DNA of 64,000 nucleotides from Shewanella sp. AS1. Its GTDB lineage: Bacteria > Pseudomonadota > Gammaproteobacteria > Enterobacterales > Shewanellaceae. The stretch's first letter is position 1. Each line of letters opens with the position of its first letter. This document shows positions 29,542 to 37,357 of the stretch, piece by piece. The stretch spans positions 558,001-622,000 of the forward strand of contig NZ_JAKCLJ010000001.1 in assembly GCF_021412565.1 (NCBI RefSeq). The letters are read 5' to 3'. Position numbers and translations under genes: made by a program. The notes below the pieces were generated by a model. That model was given only the letters and a program-made list of their open reading frames with translations. It was not told where the DNA came from and did not search any database.

Positions 29542-30501
29542 ATGAACGTTTTTTCTAAATCTCTACTTGCTTCAGCGCTAGCTTCTACCACCTTAATTTC
29601 TGTCACAACAGTTTCTGCACAGGCTGCAGAGCCTTTGACGGTTTACGGTAAATTAAATGTTACTGCACAATCGAATGATGTCGATGATGAGGCGACGACC
29701 ACAATTCAGAGCAATGCATCACGCTTTGGTGTGAAGGGCGACTTTGAGTTGAGCAGCGACCTGCAAGCTTTCTACACTGTCGAGTACGAGGTGAACACAG
29801 GCGATGAAGCCAAGGAGAACTTCTTAGCCCGTAATCAGTTTGTTGGTTTGAAAGGCGGCTTCGGAGCCTTCTCTGTGGGCCGCAACGACACTATGCTGAA
29901 AGTGTCTCAAGGCAAGGTGGATCAGTTTAACGATCTTTCTGGTGACCTGAAAAACCTGTTTAAGGGTGAAAACCGTATCGAACAGACGGCCACCTATATC
30001 ACCCCTTCATTTGGTGACTTCAAAGTGGGTGTCACCTATGCCGCCGAGGGTGCGGCTTCCCAATATGCTCAGGATGGTTTCAGCGTGGCGGCCATGTATG
30101 GTGATGCCAAGCTGAAAAATACCCCAATTTATGCTTCTGTAGCCTATGACTCTGATGTTAAAGGTTATGAAGTGCTGCGCGCCACAGTGCAGGGGAAAAT
30201 CGCTGACTTAGTGATTGGCGGTATGTACCAGCAAGAGGAAGAGACCTTTGATAAAAACGGTGACCCTGTGACGGGCGACAGCAAGTCAGGTTACCTGTTC
30301 AGCGCGGCTTATACTATCAGTGCCGTGGTGCTTAAGGCTCAGTTCCAGGATATGGAAGATAAAGGCGACAGCTGGTCAGTGGGCGCTGACTACAAACTGG
30401 GTAAGCCAACCAAGCTGCTTGCTTTCTACACTAATACCTCGTTCGAAAGTAAGACCACAGATGACAGCTTCTTCGGCGTAGGCTTGGAACATAAGTTCTA
30501 A
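29542..30501 (+). CDS. Gram-negative porin, phosphate-regulated (PhoE-like role)
   Basis: 319 aa. Signal peptide (LLASALASTTLISVTTVSAQA), then a 16-strand-type porin: starts LTVYGKLNVTAQSND, has FLARNQFVGLKGGFGAFSVGRNDTM (loop-3 region) and ends with a C-terminal aromatic FGVGLEHKF for BAM recognition. Probably passes anions/phosphate, inferred from the Pho box and from phoB-phoR-pstS directly downstream. ATG 29542 has better spacing from AAGGA than the adjacent ATG 29539. Its start region is complementary to the small RNAs at 34.6-37.3 kb. Confidence 0.88.
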   Translation: MNVFSKSLLASALASTTLISVTTVSAQAAEPLTVYGKLNVTAQSNDVDDEATTTIQSNASRFGVKGDFELSSDLQAFYTVEYEVNTGDEAKENFLARNQFVGLKGGFGAFSVGRNDTMLKVSQGKVDQFNDLSGDLKNLFKGENRIEQTATYITPSFGDFKVGVTYAAEGAASQYAQDGFSVAAMYGDAKLKNTPIYASVAYDSDVKGYEVLRATVQGKIADLVIGGMYQQEEETFDKNGDPVTGDSKSGYLFSAAYTISAVVLKAQFQDMEDKGDSWSVGADYKLGKPTKLLAFYTNTSFESKTTDDSFFGVGLEHKF

Positions 30502-30544
30502 ATTGAGTCACCAAAGGCGTTAACCTTTAAGACGCCAAGCAGAG

Positions 30545-30577
30545 ATAAGGGGATGCACAGGCATCCCCTTATTGTTT
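30545..30577 (+). terminator. Terminator after the porin gene
   Basis: ATAAGGGGATGC / GCATCCCCTTAT stem, 4-base loop, then TGTTT. Confidence 0.75.
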
Positions 30578-30595
30578 CTGTAAAGGGGAACTTTT

Positions 30596-30622
30596 ATGAC
30601 AAAAAGCACCGCTTTATGACAG
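30596..30622 (-). promoter_or_regulatory. Paired PhoB half-sites upstream of phoB
   Basis: ATGACAA (30596-30602) and ATGACAG (30616-30622) are reverse complements of the PhoB heptamer. They are 20 bases apart, not the canonical 11 or 22, so this is a weak Pho box. Autoregulation of phoB is usual in the family. Confidence 0.35.
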
Positions 30623-30702
30623 AATGAGCGGGTAGATTCATAAATTTGTAATATAAAAGCCTAATAATGGCATTGTGGGAATTCACTAATAGAAGATCGC
30701 AT

Positions 30703-31392
30703 ATGACTGCTAGGATTTTGATAGTTGAAGATGAACTGGCCATCCGTGAGATGGTAGCTTTTGTTTTAGAACAACATGGATTTACGACAACTACAGCAGA
30801 GGATTTTGACTCGGCACTGGACATGTTGTCTGAGCCTTATCCCGATTTAGTGCTGCTCGACTGGATGTTCCCAGGCGGCAGCGGCATTCAGCTGGCAAAG
30901 AAATTACGCCAAGATGAATACACTCGCCACATTCCTGTGATCATGCTGACGGCCAGAGGCGAAGAGGAAGATAAAGTCAAAGGGCTGGAAGTGGGCGCCG
31001 ATGACTATATCACTAAGCCTTTCTCTCCTAAGGAGCTGGTGGCCAGGATCAAGGCTGTGATGCGCCGCAGTGCCCCAACCGCCTTAGAGGAACCCATAGA
31101 TGTGCAGGGCTTAGTGCTGGATCCTGTCAGCCATAGGGTCACTGTGGGTGAGCAGGTACTGGATATGGGGCCGACCGAGTTTAGGTTGCTGCATTTCTTT
31201 ATGACCCACCCGGAACGAGTCTATAGCCGTGAGCAGTTGCTGGACAATGTCTGGGGCACCAATGTGTATGTGGAAGATCGCACCGTCGATGTTCACATCC
31301 GTCGCCTGCGTAAGGCGATAGAACCCTCCAATCACGATCGCTTAATTCAAACGGTTCGCGGCGCCGGTTACCGCTTCTCTACCCGACTTTAG
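30703..31392 (+). CDS. phoB: Phosphate regulon response regulator PhoB
   Basis: 229 aa OmpR/PhoB-type regulator. Receiver domain with DE pair at 10-11, phospho-acceptor Asp53 in [11 protein letters not shown], Thr/Lys switch positions ([15 protein letters not shown]). Winged-helix DNA-binding domain with [31 protein letters not shown] and [17 protein letters not shown] after the Asp is the PhoB hallmark. ATG 30703 starts [10 protein letters not shown]; the longer frame adds 12 unconserved residues. phoR follows after 101 bases. Confidence 0.96.
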   Translation: MTARILIVEDELAIREMVAFVLEQHGFTTTTAEDFDSALDMLSEPYPDLVLLDWMFPGGSGIQLAKKLRQDEYTRHIPVIMLTARGEEEDKVKGLEVGADDYITKPFSPKELVARIKAVMRRSAPTALEEPIDVQGLVLDPVSHRVTVGEQVLDMGPTEFRLLHFFMTHPERVYSREQLLDNVWGTNVYVEDRTVDVHIRRLRKAIEPSNHDRLIQTVRGAGYRFSTRL

Positions 31393-31493
31393 CTATTGAG
31401 ATCATTGACCTGCATTTAAGGTTAACCAGTAAAAGATAGGCACAAGTAGCGATATACGTTATCTTGTGCCCAGTTGCTCATTATGGTTGCGCT

Positions 31494-32789
31494 ATGTTTG
31501 ATTCATATTCAGGGTACCGTCTACTCAGCCGCTTAGTGCTTTTTTTGCTGCTCTGCTATGTTGTCGGCTTGCTTGTCGGTCAGGTACTGTGGGTGATGCT
31601 GATTGGGTGTGTGGGCCTGCTTTTCTGGCATTACAAACAGCTCTCGCGGCTTAACTACTGGCTGTGGCGCGATAAGCGTTTGACGCCGCCTAATGGCAGT
31701 GGCAGCTGGGAAGGCATTTTTAACGGTATCTACCGTTTGCAGGGTAAAAACCGCCGCCGGGTGAATCAACTGGCCTATCTGCTCACCCGTTTTCGCCAGG
31801 GTGCAGAGGCGCTTCCCGATGCAGCCGTGGTGCTCGACTCACAAAACAATATCCTCTGGTGTAACAAGTTGGCTCAGTTGCTACTCGGCCTGGTTTGGCC
31901 CCAGGATAATGGTCAGCGGCTCGATAATTTGATCCGCCACCCTGACTTTTCCCGCTACCTGAAACAGGCAAATTTCGACGAGCCTTTCGAATACCACGAT
32001 ACCCAAAATGAGGGACGGGTATTGGAGATCCGCATAATGGGGTATGGGTCGGGTCAGCGACTGCTTATTGCCCGTGATGTGACCCGCATACGCCAGCTTG
32101 AAGGGATGCGTAAAGAGTTTGTCGCCAACGTTTCCCATGAACTGAAAACCCCGCTCACTGTGCTGCAAGGTTACCTGGAGATGCTGCAGGAGCTGGCCGA
32201 GCCTGGCTCCCCCAGTATTAAGGCGATGGATCAAATGCAGCAGCAGACCAACCGTATGCGCTCCATGGTGGAGCAGCTGCTGGTGCTCTCCCGCATTGAA
32301 GATGCCTCTGCGGTGGCGCTGGAAACCAAGGTTAATATGCCTGTGCTGCTCGACCCCCTAAGAGAGGAGGCTCATGCCTTGGCCATGGGCGAATATGAGC
32401 TGAGTTTTGATTTCGAACCTAAGCTCAATATCTATGGTAACGAGATGCTGCTGCGTAGTGCCTGCTCTAACCTTATCTCCAACGCCATTCGTTATACCGA
32501 ACCGGGGGGCAAGATTGAGATCAGTTGGAAACGGGTGGCCCTGGGCGCTCAGTTCAGTGTCACAGACACGGGTGAGGGGATAGCACCTCAGCATCTGACC
32601 CGCCTAACCGAGCGCTTTTATCGGGTCGACAGTGCCCGCTCGCGCCAAAGTGGTGGCTCAGGCTTGGGCTTGGCCATCACTAAACATGCCCTTAGTCATC
32701 ATCAGAGCGATCTGAATATTGTCAGCCGTTTGGGCCGGGGGAGCTGCTTTAGCTTTATCATTCCTAAACACCTTATTGATCAGGGCTAG
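31494..32789 (+). CDS. phoR: Phosphate regulon sensor kinase PhoR
   Basis: 431 aa. Two N-terminal membrane spans (LVLFLLLCYVVGLLVGQVLWVMLIGCVGLLFW), a PAS domain (LPDAAVVLDSQNNILWCNKLAQ), the H-box with His215 in VSHELKTPLTVLQGYLEML, and the ATPase boxes N (NLISNAIRYT), G1 (DTGEGIAP), F and G2 (GGSGLGLAI). Phosphorylates PhoB when phosphate is scarce, under control of the Pst transporter and PhoU. ATG 31494 is chosen because MFDSYSGYRLLSRLV fits the family start. Confidence 0.95.
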   Translation: MFDSYSGYRLLSRLVLFLLLCYVVGLLVGQVLWVMLIGCVGLLFWHYKQLSRLNYWLWRDKRLTPPNGSGSWEGIFNGIYRLQGKNRRRVNQLAYLLTRFRQGAEALPDAAVVLDSQNNILWCNKLAQLLLGLVWPQDNGQRLDNLIRHPDFSRYLKQANFDEPFEYHDTQNEGRVLEIRIMGYGSGQRLLIARDVTRIRQLEGMRKEFVANVSHELKTPLTVLQGYLEMLQELAEPGSPSIKAMDQMQQQTNRMRSMVEQLLVLSRIEDASAVALETKVNMPVLLDPLREEAHALAMGEYELSFDFEPKLNIYGNEMLLRSACSNLISNAIRYTEPGGKIEISWKRVALGAQFSVTDTGEGIAPQHLTRLTERFYRVDSARSRQSGGSGLGLAITKHALSHHQSDLNIVSRLGRGSCFSFIIPKHLIDQG

Positions 32790-32957
32790 CCACGAGTAAA
32801 AACGGCTGCGCTCGCCCCATATTTCAGCAAATCGCCGTCTAATGACGGCGTTTTTCATCCCCCTTAAGCTTTGGCACTAAACTGTAAAGAGAAGGCTTAT
32901 CTGCCCGTTTATGACAACCGGGGGGGAAAATTGCAAAAAGTTTGCAGAAAGATGTTT

Positions 32958-32997
32958 TTGTCATCTAAGTGTCACATCTCGGTCATAGACTTGTCAT
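32958..32997 (+). promoter_or_regulatory. Double Pho box upstream of pstS
   Basis: Four PhoB heptamers at exact 11-base spacing: TTGTCAT (32958), GTGTCAC (32969), CGGTCAT (32980), TTGTCAT (32991). This is a textbook tandem PhoB site. A -10-like GATACT follows at 33008. Confidence 0.9.
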
Positions 32998-33067
32998 CGT
33001 GGCGTTTGATACTGGCTGCAACTTAAATGGAACGAGTAAGCAAGTTCGCTTAATACTGGAGCATAGA

Positions 33068-34039
33068 ATGAAACTAAAACAGCTTGTTGGTGCGGTCAGT
33101 TTAACTGCCGCGAGTGTATTCTCTGTCGCCGCCATGGCTTCAATTGATCCCGCTTTGCCAACGTACGAAAAAAGTAGTGGTGTATCGGGTAACCTCTCTT
33201 CTGTCGGCTCTGATACGCTGGCGAACATGATGACACTGTGGGCGGAAGAGTACAAAGAGATGTACCCTAACGTAAACATTCAAATTCAGGCGGCGGGTTC
33301 TTCTACTGCGCCACCGGCATTGACCGAAGGCACCTCACAATTCGGCCCAATGAGCCGTAAGATGAAGCCTAACGAAATTGAGGCATTCGAGAAACATTAT
33401 GGCTATCAGCCAACCGAGATCCGTGTAGCCATAGATGCTTTGGCGGTATTCGTGCACAAAGATAACCCAATTAAAGGGTTAAGTATCGAGCAGATCGATG
33501 GGATCTTCTCTGCTACTCATAAGTGCGGCGGTAGTGATGTTCAGCGCTGGAGCGATGTCGGCTTGAGCGGCGACTGGGCGGCTAAAGATGTGCAGCTTTA
33601 TGGTCGTAACTCAGTTTCCGGTACTTATGGTTACTTCAAGAAGAAAGCTCTGTGTAAAGGTGATTTCAAGGCTAACGTTAACGAGCAGCCAGGTTCAGCC
33701 TCTGTGGTACAGTCTGTTTCTCAGTCTCTGAACGCCATCGGTTACTCAGGTATCGGTTATAAGACGGCTGGCGTCAAAGCGGTTGCCATCTCTAAGAAAG
33801 GCGACAATTATGTGCCTGCAACCCCAGAGCATGCGGCCGATGGTAGCTACCCACTATCACGTTACTTGTACGTGTATGTGAACAAGCACCCTAACAAAGA
33901 GTTAGCGCCGCTTGAACGTGAATTCCTGCGCTTTATCTTGTCTAAGCAGGGGCAGCAAATCGTTGAGAAAGACGGTTACGTACCACTGCCACGCAGCGTA
34001 ACCGCAAAAGATTTAGAGAAAGCGGGTATCCGCCTCTAA
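33068..34039 (+). CDS. pstS: Phosphate-binding periplasmic protein PstS
   Basis: 323 aa. Signal peptide ([23 protein letters not shown]). Phosphate-binding motifs: [10 protein letters not shown] near the N-terminus, [20 protein letters not shown], and [16 protein letters not shown]; ends in a PstS-type [21 protein letters not shown] 33068 starts the signal peptide; the longer frame would run over the Pho boxes. No pstC, pstA, pstB or phoU follow: a terminator and the gdx gene do, so the permease must be encoded elsewhere. Only pstS, phoB, phoR and the porin are grouped here. Confidence 0.94.
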   Translation: MKLKQLVGAVSLTAASVFSVAAMASIDPALPTYEKSSGVSGNLSSVGSDTLANMMTLWAEEYKEMYPNVNIQIQAAGSSTAPPALTEGTSQFGPMSRKMKPNEIEAFEKHYGYQPTEIRVAIDALAVFVHKDNPIKGLSIEQIDGIFSATHKCGGSDVQRWSDVGLSGDWAAKDVQLYGRNSVSGTYGYFKKKALCKGDFKANVNEQPGSASVVQSVSQSLNAIGYSGIGYKTAGVKAVAISKKGDNYVPATPEHAADGSYPLSRYLYVYVNKHPNKELAPLEREFLRFILSKQGQQIVEKDGYVPLPRSVTAKDLEKAGIRL

Positions 34040-34071
34040 ACTAAATCAGTATCAGCATTGTTAAGTAAAGC

Positions 34072-34097
34072 AAAAGGCCTCATTCGAGGCCTTTTTT
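34072..34097 (+). terminator. Rho-independent terminator after pstS
   Basis: AAAAGGCCTC-ATTC-GAGGCCTTTTTT, compact tetraloop hairpin with T-run. Confidence 0.9.
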
Positions 34098-34133
34098 GTG
34101 TTTTCCTGTTTAGTTTGTGCTTTTCTGCTTAGT

Positions 34134-34451
34134 TTAGTGGGAGGTCAGTTTAAGACCGACTATGCCGACTAAGATGCAGCAGAGGCTGAGCAGTTTGATA
34201 GTCTCTGCAGACTCGTCAAACAGCAGTATGCCTAATATCGCCGTGCCAAGGGCGCCAATCCCAACCCAGATGGCATAGGCTGTGCCAACCGGCAGGGTTT
34301 TTAGTGCCAATCCCAGCAATAAAAAACTCGCCGTCAGCGACAGTAAAGTGCCGACAGTGGGCCAGAATCGAGTAAAACCTTCTGTATATTTAAGACCTAT
34401 AGCCCAACCAATTTCCAGCAGTCCGGCGATAATGAGAATAAACCAGTTCAT
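34134..34451 (-). CDS. gdx: Guanidinium exporter (SMR family, SugE/Gdx type)
   Basis: 105 aa with four membrane helices. Small multidrug resistance dimer; key Glu13 in GLLEIGWAIGLKYTEG, the SugE/Gdx pattern rather than EmrE, plus PVGTAYAIWVGIGALGTAILGILLF in helix 3. Gdx proteins export guanidinium in exchange for protons. The assignment is strongly backed by the guanidine-II riboswitch directly upstream. AGAGG at 34457-34461 is the ribosome-binding site, right next to the second riboswitch hairpin. Confidence 0.92.
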   Translation of the reverse strand: MNWFILIIAGLLEIGWAIGLKYTEGFTRFWPTVGTLLSLTASFLLLGLALKTLPVGTAYAIWVGIGALGTAILGILLFDESAETIKLLSLCCILVGIVGLKLTSH

Positions 34452-34456
34452 GAGTA

Positions 34457-34509
34457 CCTCTGTGTGAGGTCGTCCTCAGAAAATGGTTGAGCGGTGAGGT
34501 CGTCCTCAC
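34457..34509 (-). ncRNA. Guanidine-II (mini-ykkC) riboswitch controlling gdx
   Basis: Read on the minus strand: hairpin GTGAGG-ACGA-CCTCAC (34509-34494), a short linker, then TGAGG-ACGA-CCTCA (34478-34465) and immediately the Shine-Dalgarno AGAGG. Two small hairpins each with an ACGR loop are the defining features of guanidine-II riboswitches, which turn on translation of guanidinium exporters. Confidence 0.93.
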
Positions 34510-34621
34510 TTCAATATGATTTGGTGTTTTTGCTTAGTCTCATACCGAATGGCACGAGGCAAAGGGACTATACACAAGCTTGCATACTAATGCCAGCGTA
34601 AGTACAGAGATAGAAAAGCAA

Positions 34622-34782
34622 TAAAAAAAGCGACCTAAATTAGGTCGCCTAAGGTTCCAAATTGGAATCACGTTGATAGCGCGCTAGAAGCTATCGAAAG
34701 GGGAAATGATGATGAACAAGGTAACATGACCAGTTAATTGAATCTTTGCAGGGAAATCGACTAACTAATGTAAATTCTGTTC
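34622..34782 (-). ncRNA. Candidate sigma-E small RNA 1 (about 160 nt)
   Basis: Minus-strand gene of a three-member family. From 5' to 3': a long leader; a seed region complementary to GAAATGATGATGAAC (34703-34717); a hairpin GATAGC/GCTATC (34675-34695) with CTAGCGC in the loop; a second imperfect hairpin (34653-34669); and a terminator with stem GCGACCTAA / TTAGGTCGC ending in TTTTTTT (34622-34648). Start is placed about 7 nt past the TCTGA box. The leader is longer than in the other two copies. No ORF of note on this strand. Predicted to block porin translation. Confidence 0.7.
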
Positions 34783-34788
34783 ATATTG

Positions 34789-34816
34789 TCAGAGTCTCAA
34801 GGAGATAAATAGTTCC
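34789..34816 (-). promoter_or_regulatory. Sigma-E type promoter of small RNA 1
   Basis: On the minus strand GGAACTA (34816-34810), 16 bases, TCTGA (34793-34789). Consensus for RpoE is GGAACTT-N16-TCnAA/TCTGA. Confidence 0.75.
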
Positions 34817-35088
34817 GGCATTTTTGAAATTTTTAGCAACTTTTTGCAAATTGTATCTTAGCTGTAGGTCTGTAATTGGTGTAACATTTTGATTATAAAT
34901 GTTTATTTTGGTTAGTGGCTGTTTGGTATTCCCTTGTCTCAACAGCTAGCAAGATAAATCTTATTCAGTGTGTGTCATTCGGTGATTTGTCTTGCGTTAG
35001 CGTTTTAGTGGCACGTTTTACCGGCAATGACAATCGATCTGCTTAGATCTAAAATGAGCCCTTGCTATCCCAATTATAAGGAAAACCC

Positions 35089-36873
35089 ATGTCAGTAATA
35101 TGGGACAATCATCAGGATTATCATTCGTTTGCCAATGTAGAGCAGATCCGGACGTCACACCTTAGCCTGAGTTTGGCTGTCGATTTTGAGCATCAAGAGT
35201 TATCCGGCTATGCAAAATTACACTTGGACTACCTAGATAAGCAGTGCTTTAGTCTGGTGCTCGACAGTCGCGATCTTGCTATCGATTCTGTGGTGGACGA
35301 TCGAGGTGCAACACTTGAGTTTACGCTAGATGAGTCAAATGCCATCTTAGGGGAGCGACTGACTATTACCTTGCAATCGGCAACGACTTTTGTGCTTATT
35401 CATTATCGTACCAGTCCGCAAGCGCAAGGATTACAGTGGCTGACACCCATGCAAACCAGTGGTAAGACTTTACCGTTTCTGTTCAGCCAGTCCCAGCCTA
35501 TTAATGCTCGCAGCTGGATCCCACTGCAGGATAGCCCAAAAGCCAGAATCACCTTCGATGCTCAGATAACTGCGCCTGTTGGTATGCGGGTGGTGATGAG
35601 CGCCATGAACAGGGCGGATGCGCCTCTCGATGGCCATTTTAGCTTTGAGATGGAAAAGCCTATGCCCACACATCTGCTGGCCATTGCCGTTGGAGAGTTG
35701 CAGTTTGGTGAATTAGGGCCACGAACGGGCGTCTATTGTGAGCCTCAGGTATTGGCCTCGGCAGTGAAAGAGTTTGAGGACACAGAGGCTATGGTGGAAA
35801 TAGCCGAATCTTTGCTCGGACCTTATCAATGGGATCGCTACGACATGCTGGTGCTACCCCCCAGTTTTCCTTTTGGCGGCATGGAAAACCCAAGACTTGC
35901 CTTTATGACACCGACCCTGATCGCCGGTGATAAAAGCCTGGTCTCTACCGTGGCTCACGAGCTGGCCCACTCCTGGACGGGGAACCTGGTCAGTAACGCC
36001 ACCTGGCGAGATCTCTGGCTCAATGAAGGCTTTACCACTTATTTCACCAACCGCATAGTCGAGGCCGTTTATGGTAAAGAGCAGGCTCAATTGGAGGTGG
36101 TATTAGAATATGGACGCCTGAAACTTGAGCTAAACAGTTTGCCATTGGCGGCGCAGACCTTGCCGGCCAATGTACAGCAGGAGGATCCTAACGATGCCTT
36201 TAACCGCTTTACCTATGATAAGGCATCGCTGTTTGTACACGATCTGGAGAGGCGACTCGGACGCAAGGCATTTGATAAGTTTCTGCTTGATTATGTTAAC
36301 CATTTCTCCTTTAGAGCGATCACCACAGAAACCTTTGTCGATTACGCTAAGCAGACATTGCTAAAGGATCACAGCGACAAGATCTCTCAATCAGAGCTGC
36401 TGGAATGGATTTACGGTACAGGCATGCCATCCTGGTTTGTGCCGCCCTATTCAGACAGTTTAACTCAGGTCGATACCATACTGGCCTCTTGGCTAGCTAG
36501 CGTCGAGCTGGATAAGCAGGCGAGCGAATCCTGGCTGGTACATCACTGGCAATACTTTTTGGCGAGTTTACCTGAGGTGCTGACCCATCAGCAGTTGGAG
36601 CAGCTCGATGCTCTGTTCGATTTTAGTCACTCCACGAATGCAGAAATTGCCTGTGATTGGTATAAGGTGGCTATCCGAAATCACTATACGCAGGTATTGC
36701 CCTTGGTTGAAGACTACATCACTCGCATCGGACGGGCCAAGTTGGTGCGGCCACTCTATGCTGCACTGCAGCAGGCGGGCTTTTTACAGCAACTTAAGGT
36801 TATCTACAGCAAGGCGCGCGCAGGATATCATCCTTCTTTGTCTGTGCAACTGGATAAGCTTTTGGGCTGGTAA
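35089..36873 (+). CDS. M1-family aminopeptidase (leukotriene A4 hydrolase-like)
   Basis: 594 aa, no signal peptide, so cytoplasmic. N-terminal beta domain, then the catalytic domain with the exopeptidase motif GGMENP and zinc motif HELAH at 290-294 with Glu313 in WLNEGFTTYF; the Tyr in FNRFTYDKASLF region is the likely transition-state residue. A C-terminal helical domain (from about 460) matches the LTA4-hydrolase type. Removes N-terminal residues from peptides. AAGGA precedes ATG 35089. The 270 bases before it are AT-rich; I see no firm promoter. It is bracketed by the small RNA genes on the other strand. Confidence 0.9.
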   Translation: MSVIWDNHQDYHSFANVEQIRTSHLSLSLAVDFEHQELSGYAKLHLDYLDKQCFSLVLDSRDLAIDSVVDDRGATLEFTLDESNAILGERLTITLQSATTFVLIHYRTSPQAQGLQWLTPMQTSGKTLPFLFSQSQPINARSWIPLQDSPKARITFDAQITAPVGMRVVMSAMNRADAPLDGHFSFEMEKPMPTHLLAIAVGELQFGELGPRTGVYCEPQVLASAVKEFEDTEAMVEIAESLLGPYQWDRYDMLVLPPSFPFGGMENPRLAFMTPTLIAGDKSLVSTVAHELAHSWTGNLVSNATWRDLWLNEGFTTYFTNRIVEAVYGKEQAQLEVVLEYGRLKLELNSLPLAAQTLPANVQQEDPNDAFNRFTYDKASLFVHDLERRLGRKAFDKFLLDYVNHFSFRAITTETFVDYAKQTLLKDHSDKISQSELLEWIYGTGMPSWFVPPYSDSLTQVDTILASWLASVELDKQASESWLVHHWQYFLASLPEVLTHQQLEQLDALFDFSHSTNAEIACDWYKVAIRNHYTQVLPLVEDYITRIGRAKLVRPLYAALQQAGFLQQLKVIYSKARAGYHPSLSVQLDKLLGW

Positions 36874-36903
36874 GTTAAGCCAAGTTTGAGCAAGAGTTTG
36901 AGC

Positions 36904-37044
36904 AAAAAAAATGGCAACCTAAGGTTGCCATAAACAAAATATGTCGAGATATCGTGCCAAGTGCGCTAGCGTTGGGCGAATCTCTTGGGACCGACAGGGT
37001 CACCAAAGGGAGATGATGAACAAAAATGATGAAAAATCTGTTAC
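36904..37044 (-). ncRNA. Candidate sigma-E small RNA 2 (about 140 nt)
   Basis: Same plan as copy 1. Seed complementary to GGGAGATGATGAAC (37008-37021), then a hairpin TTGG-GACC / GGTC-A-CCAA (36985-37006), a stem CCAA/TTGG whose loop holds CTAGCGC (36958-36974 region), and a terminator TGGCAACCTAAGGTTGCCA followed by a T-run (36930-36904). Lies downstream of, and antisense in direction to, the M1 aminopeptidase gene without overlapping it. Confidence 0.7.
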
Positions 37045-37050
37045 ATACTA

Positions 37051-37078
37051 TCAGAGTCACCAAGAGCGAATTAGTTCA
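37051..37078 (-). promoter_or_regulatory. Sigma-E type promoter of small RNA 2
   Basis: On the minus strand TGAACTA (37078-37072), exactly 16 bases, TCTGA (37055-37051). Confidence 0.72.
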
Positions 37079-37164
37079 CTTTTGTTGAAAAAATAATGAC
37101 ATTTTCGGCAATTATTTTCGATTCAAATTTTATTTTGTTGATAAATAAGCATTTTATTTGAAAT

Positions 37165-37271
37165 AAAAAAAGGCAACCAAGTTGGTTGCCGGTTGATCTA
37201 TGAAGATCAAGGGGACTGCGCTAGAAGTCCCAGGGAGAATGATGAACATGAAAAAAGGAACATTCGCGTTC
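37165..37271 (-). ncRNA. Candidate sigma-E small RNA 3 (about 107 nt)
   Basis: Most compact copy. Seed complementary to AATGATGAAC (37238-37247) and to the GGGAGA before it; hairpin GGGACT/AGTCCC (37212-37231) with loop TCTAGCGC on the RNA strand; hairpin TTGATC/GATCAA (37193-37210); terminator GGCAACCAAGTTGGTTGCC (37190-37172) with a TTTTTTT tail. Confidence 0.72.
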
Positions 37272-37277
37272 ATAAAA

Positions 37278-37305
37278 TTGGAGTCGATAATTCCATTTTA
37301 GTTCA
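37278..37305 (-). promoter_or_regulatory. Sigma-E type promoter of small RNA 3
   Basis: On the minus strand TGAACTA (37305-37299), exactly 16 bases, TCCAA (37282-37278), i.e. the TCnAA form of the -10. Confidence 0.7.
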
Positions 37306-37357
37306 AAAAATAATCATGGTTGTCGAGTTTTTTTCCAATTCTCCCTATCTATTTGGA

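Noticed and set aside
36952..36960. TTGGCACG on the minus strand as a sigma-54 promoter
   Set aside because: The downstream TTGC element at the fixed distance is missing; it lies inside the small RNA 2 body.
37013..37096. 27-residue plus-strand ORF with a good ribosome-binding site (AGGGAG, ATGATGAAC) inside small RNA 2, with shorter analogues in copies 1 and 3
   Set aside because: The peptides differ completely after the first residues, and the promoter and terminator signals are all on the minus strand. The start-like sequence is explained as the complement of the small RNA seed.
37193..37210. TTGATC-N6-GATCAA as an Fnr site
   Set aside because: The spacing between TTGAT and ATCAA is 8, not 4, and it is explained as a hairpin of small RNA 3.
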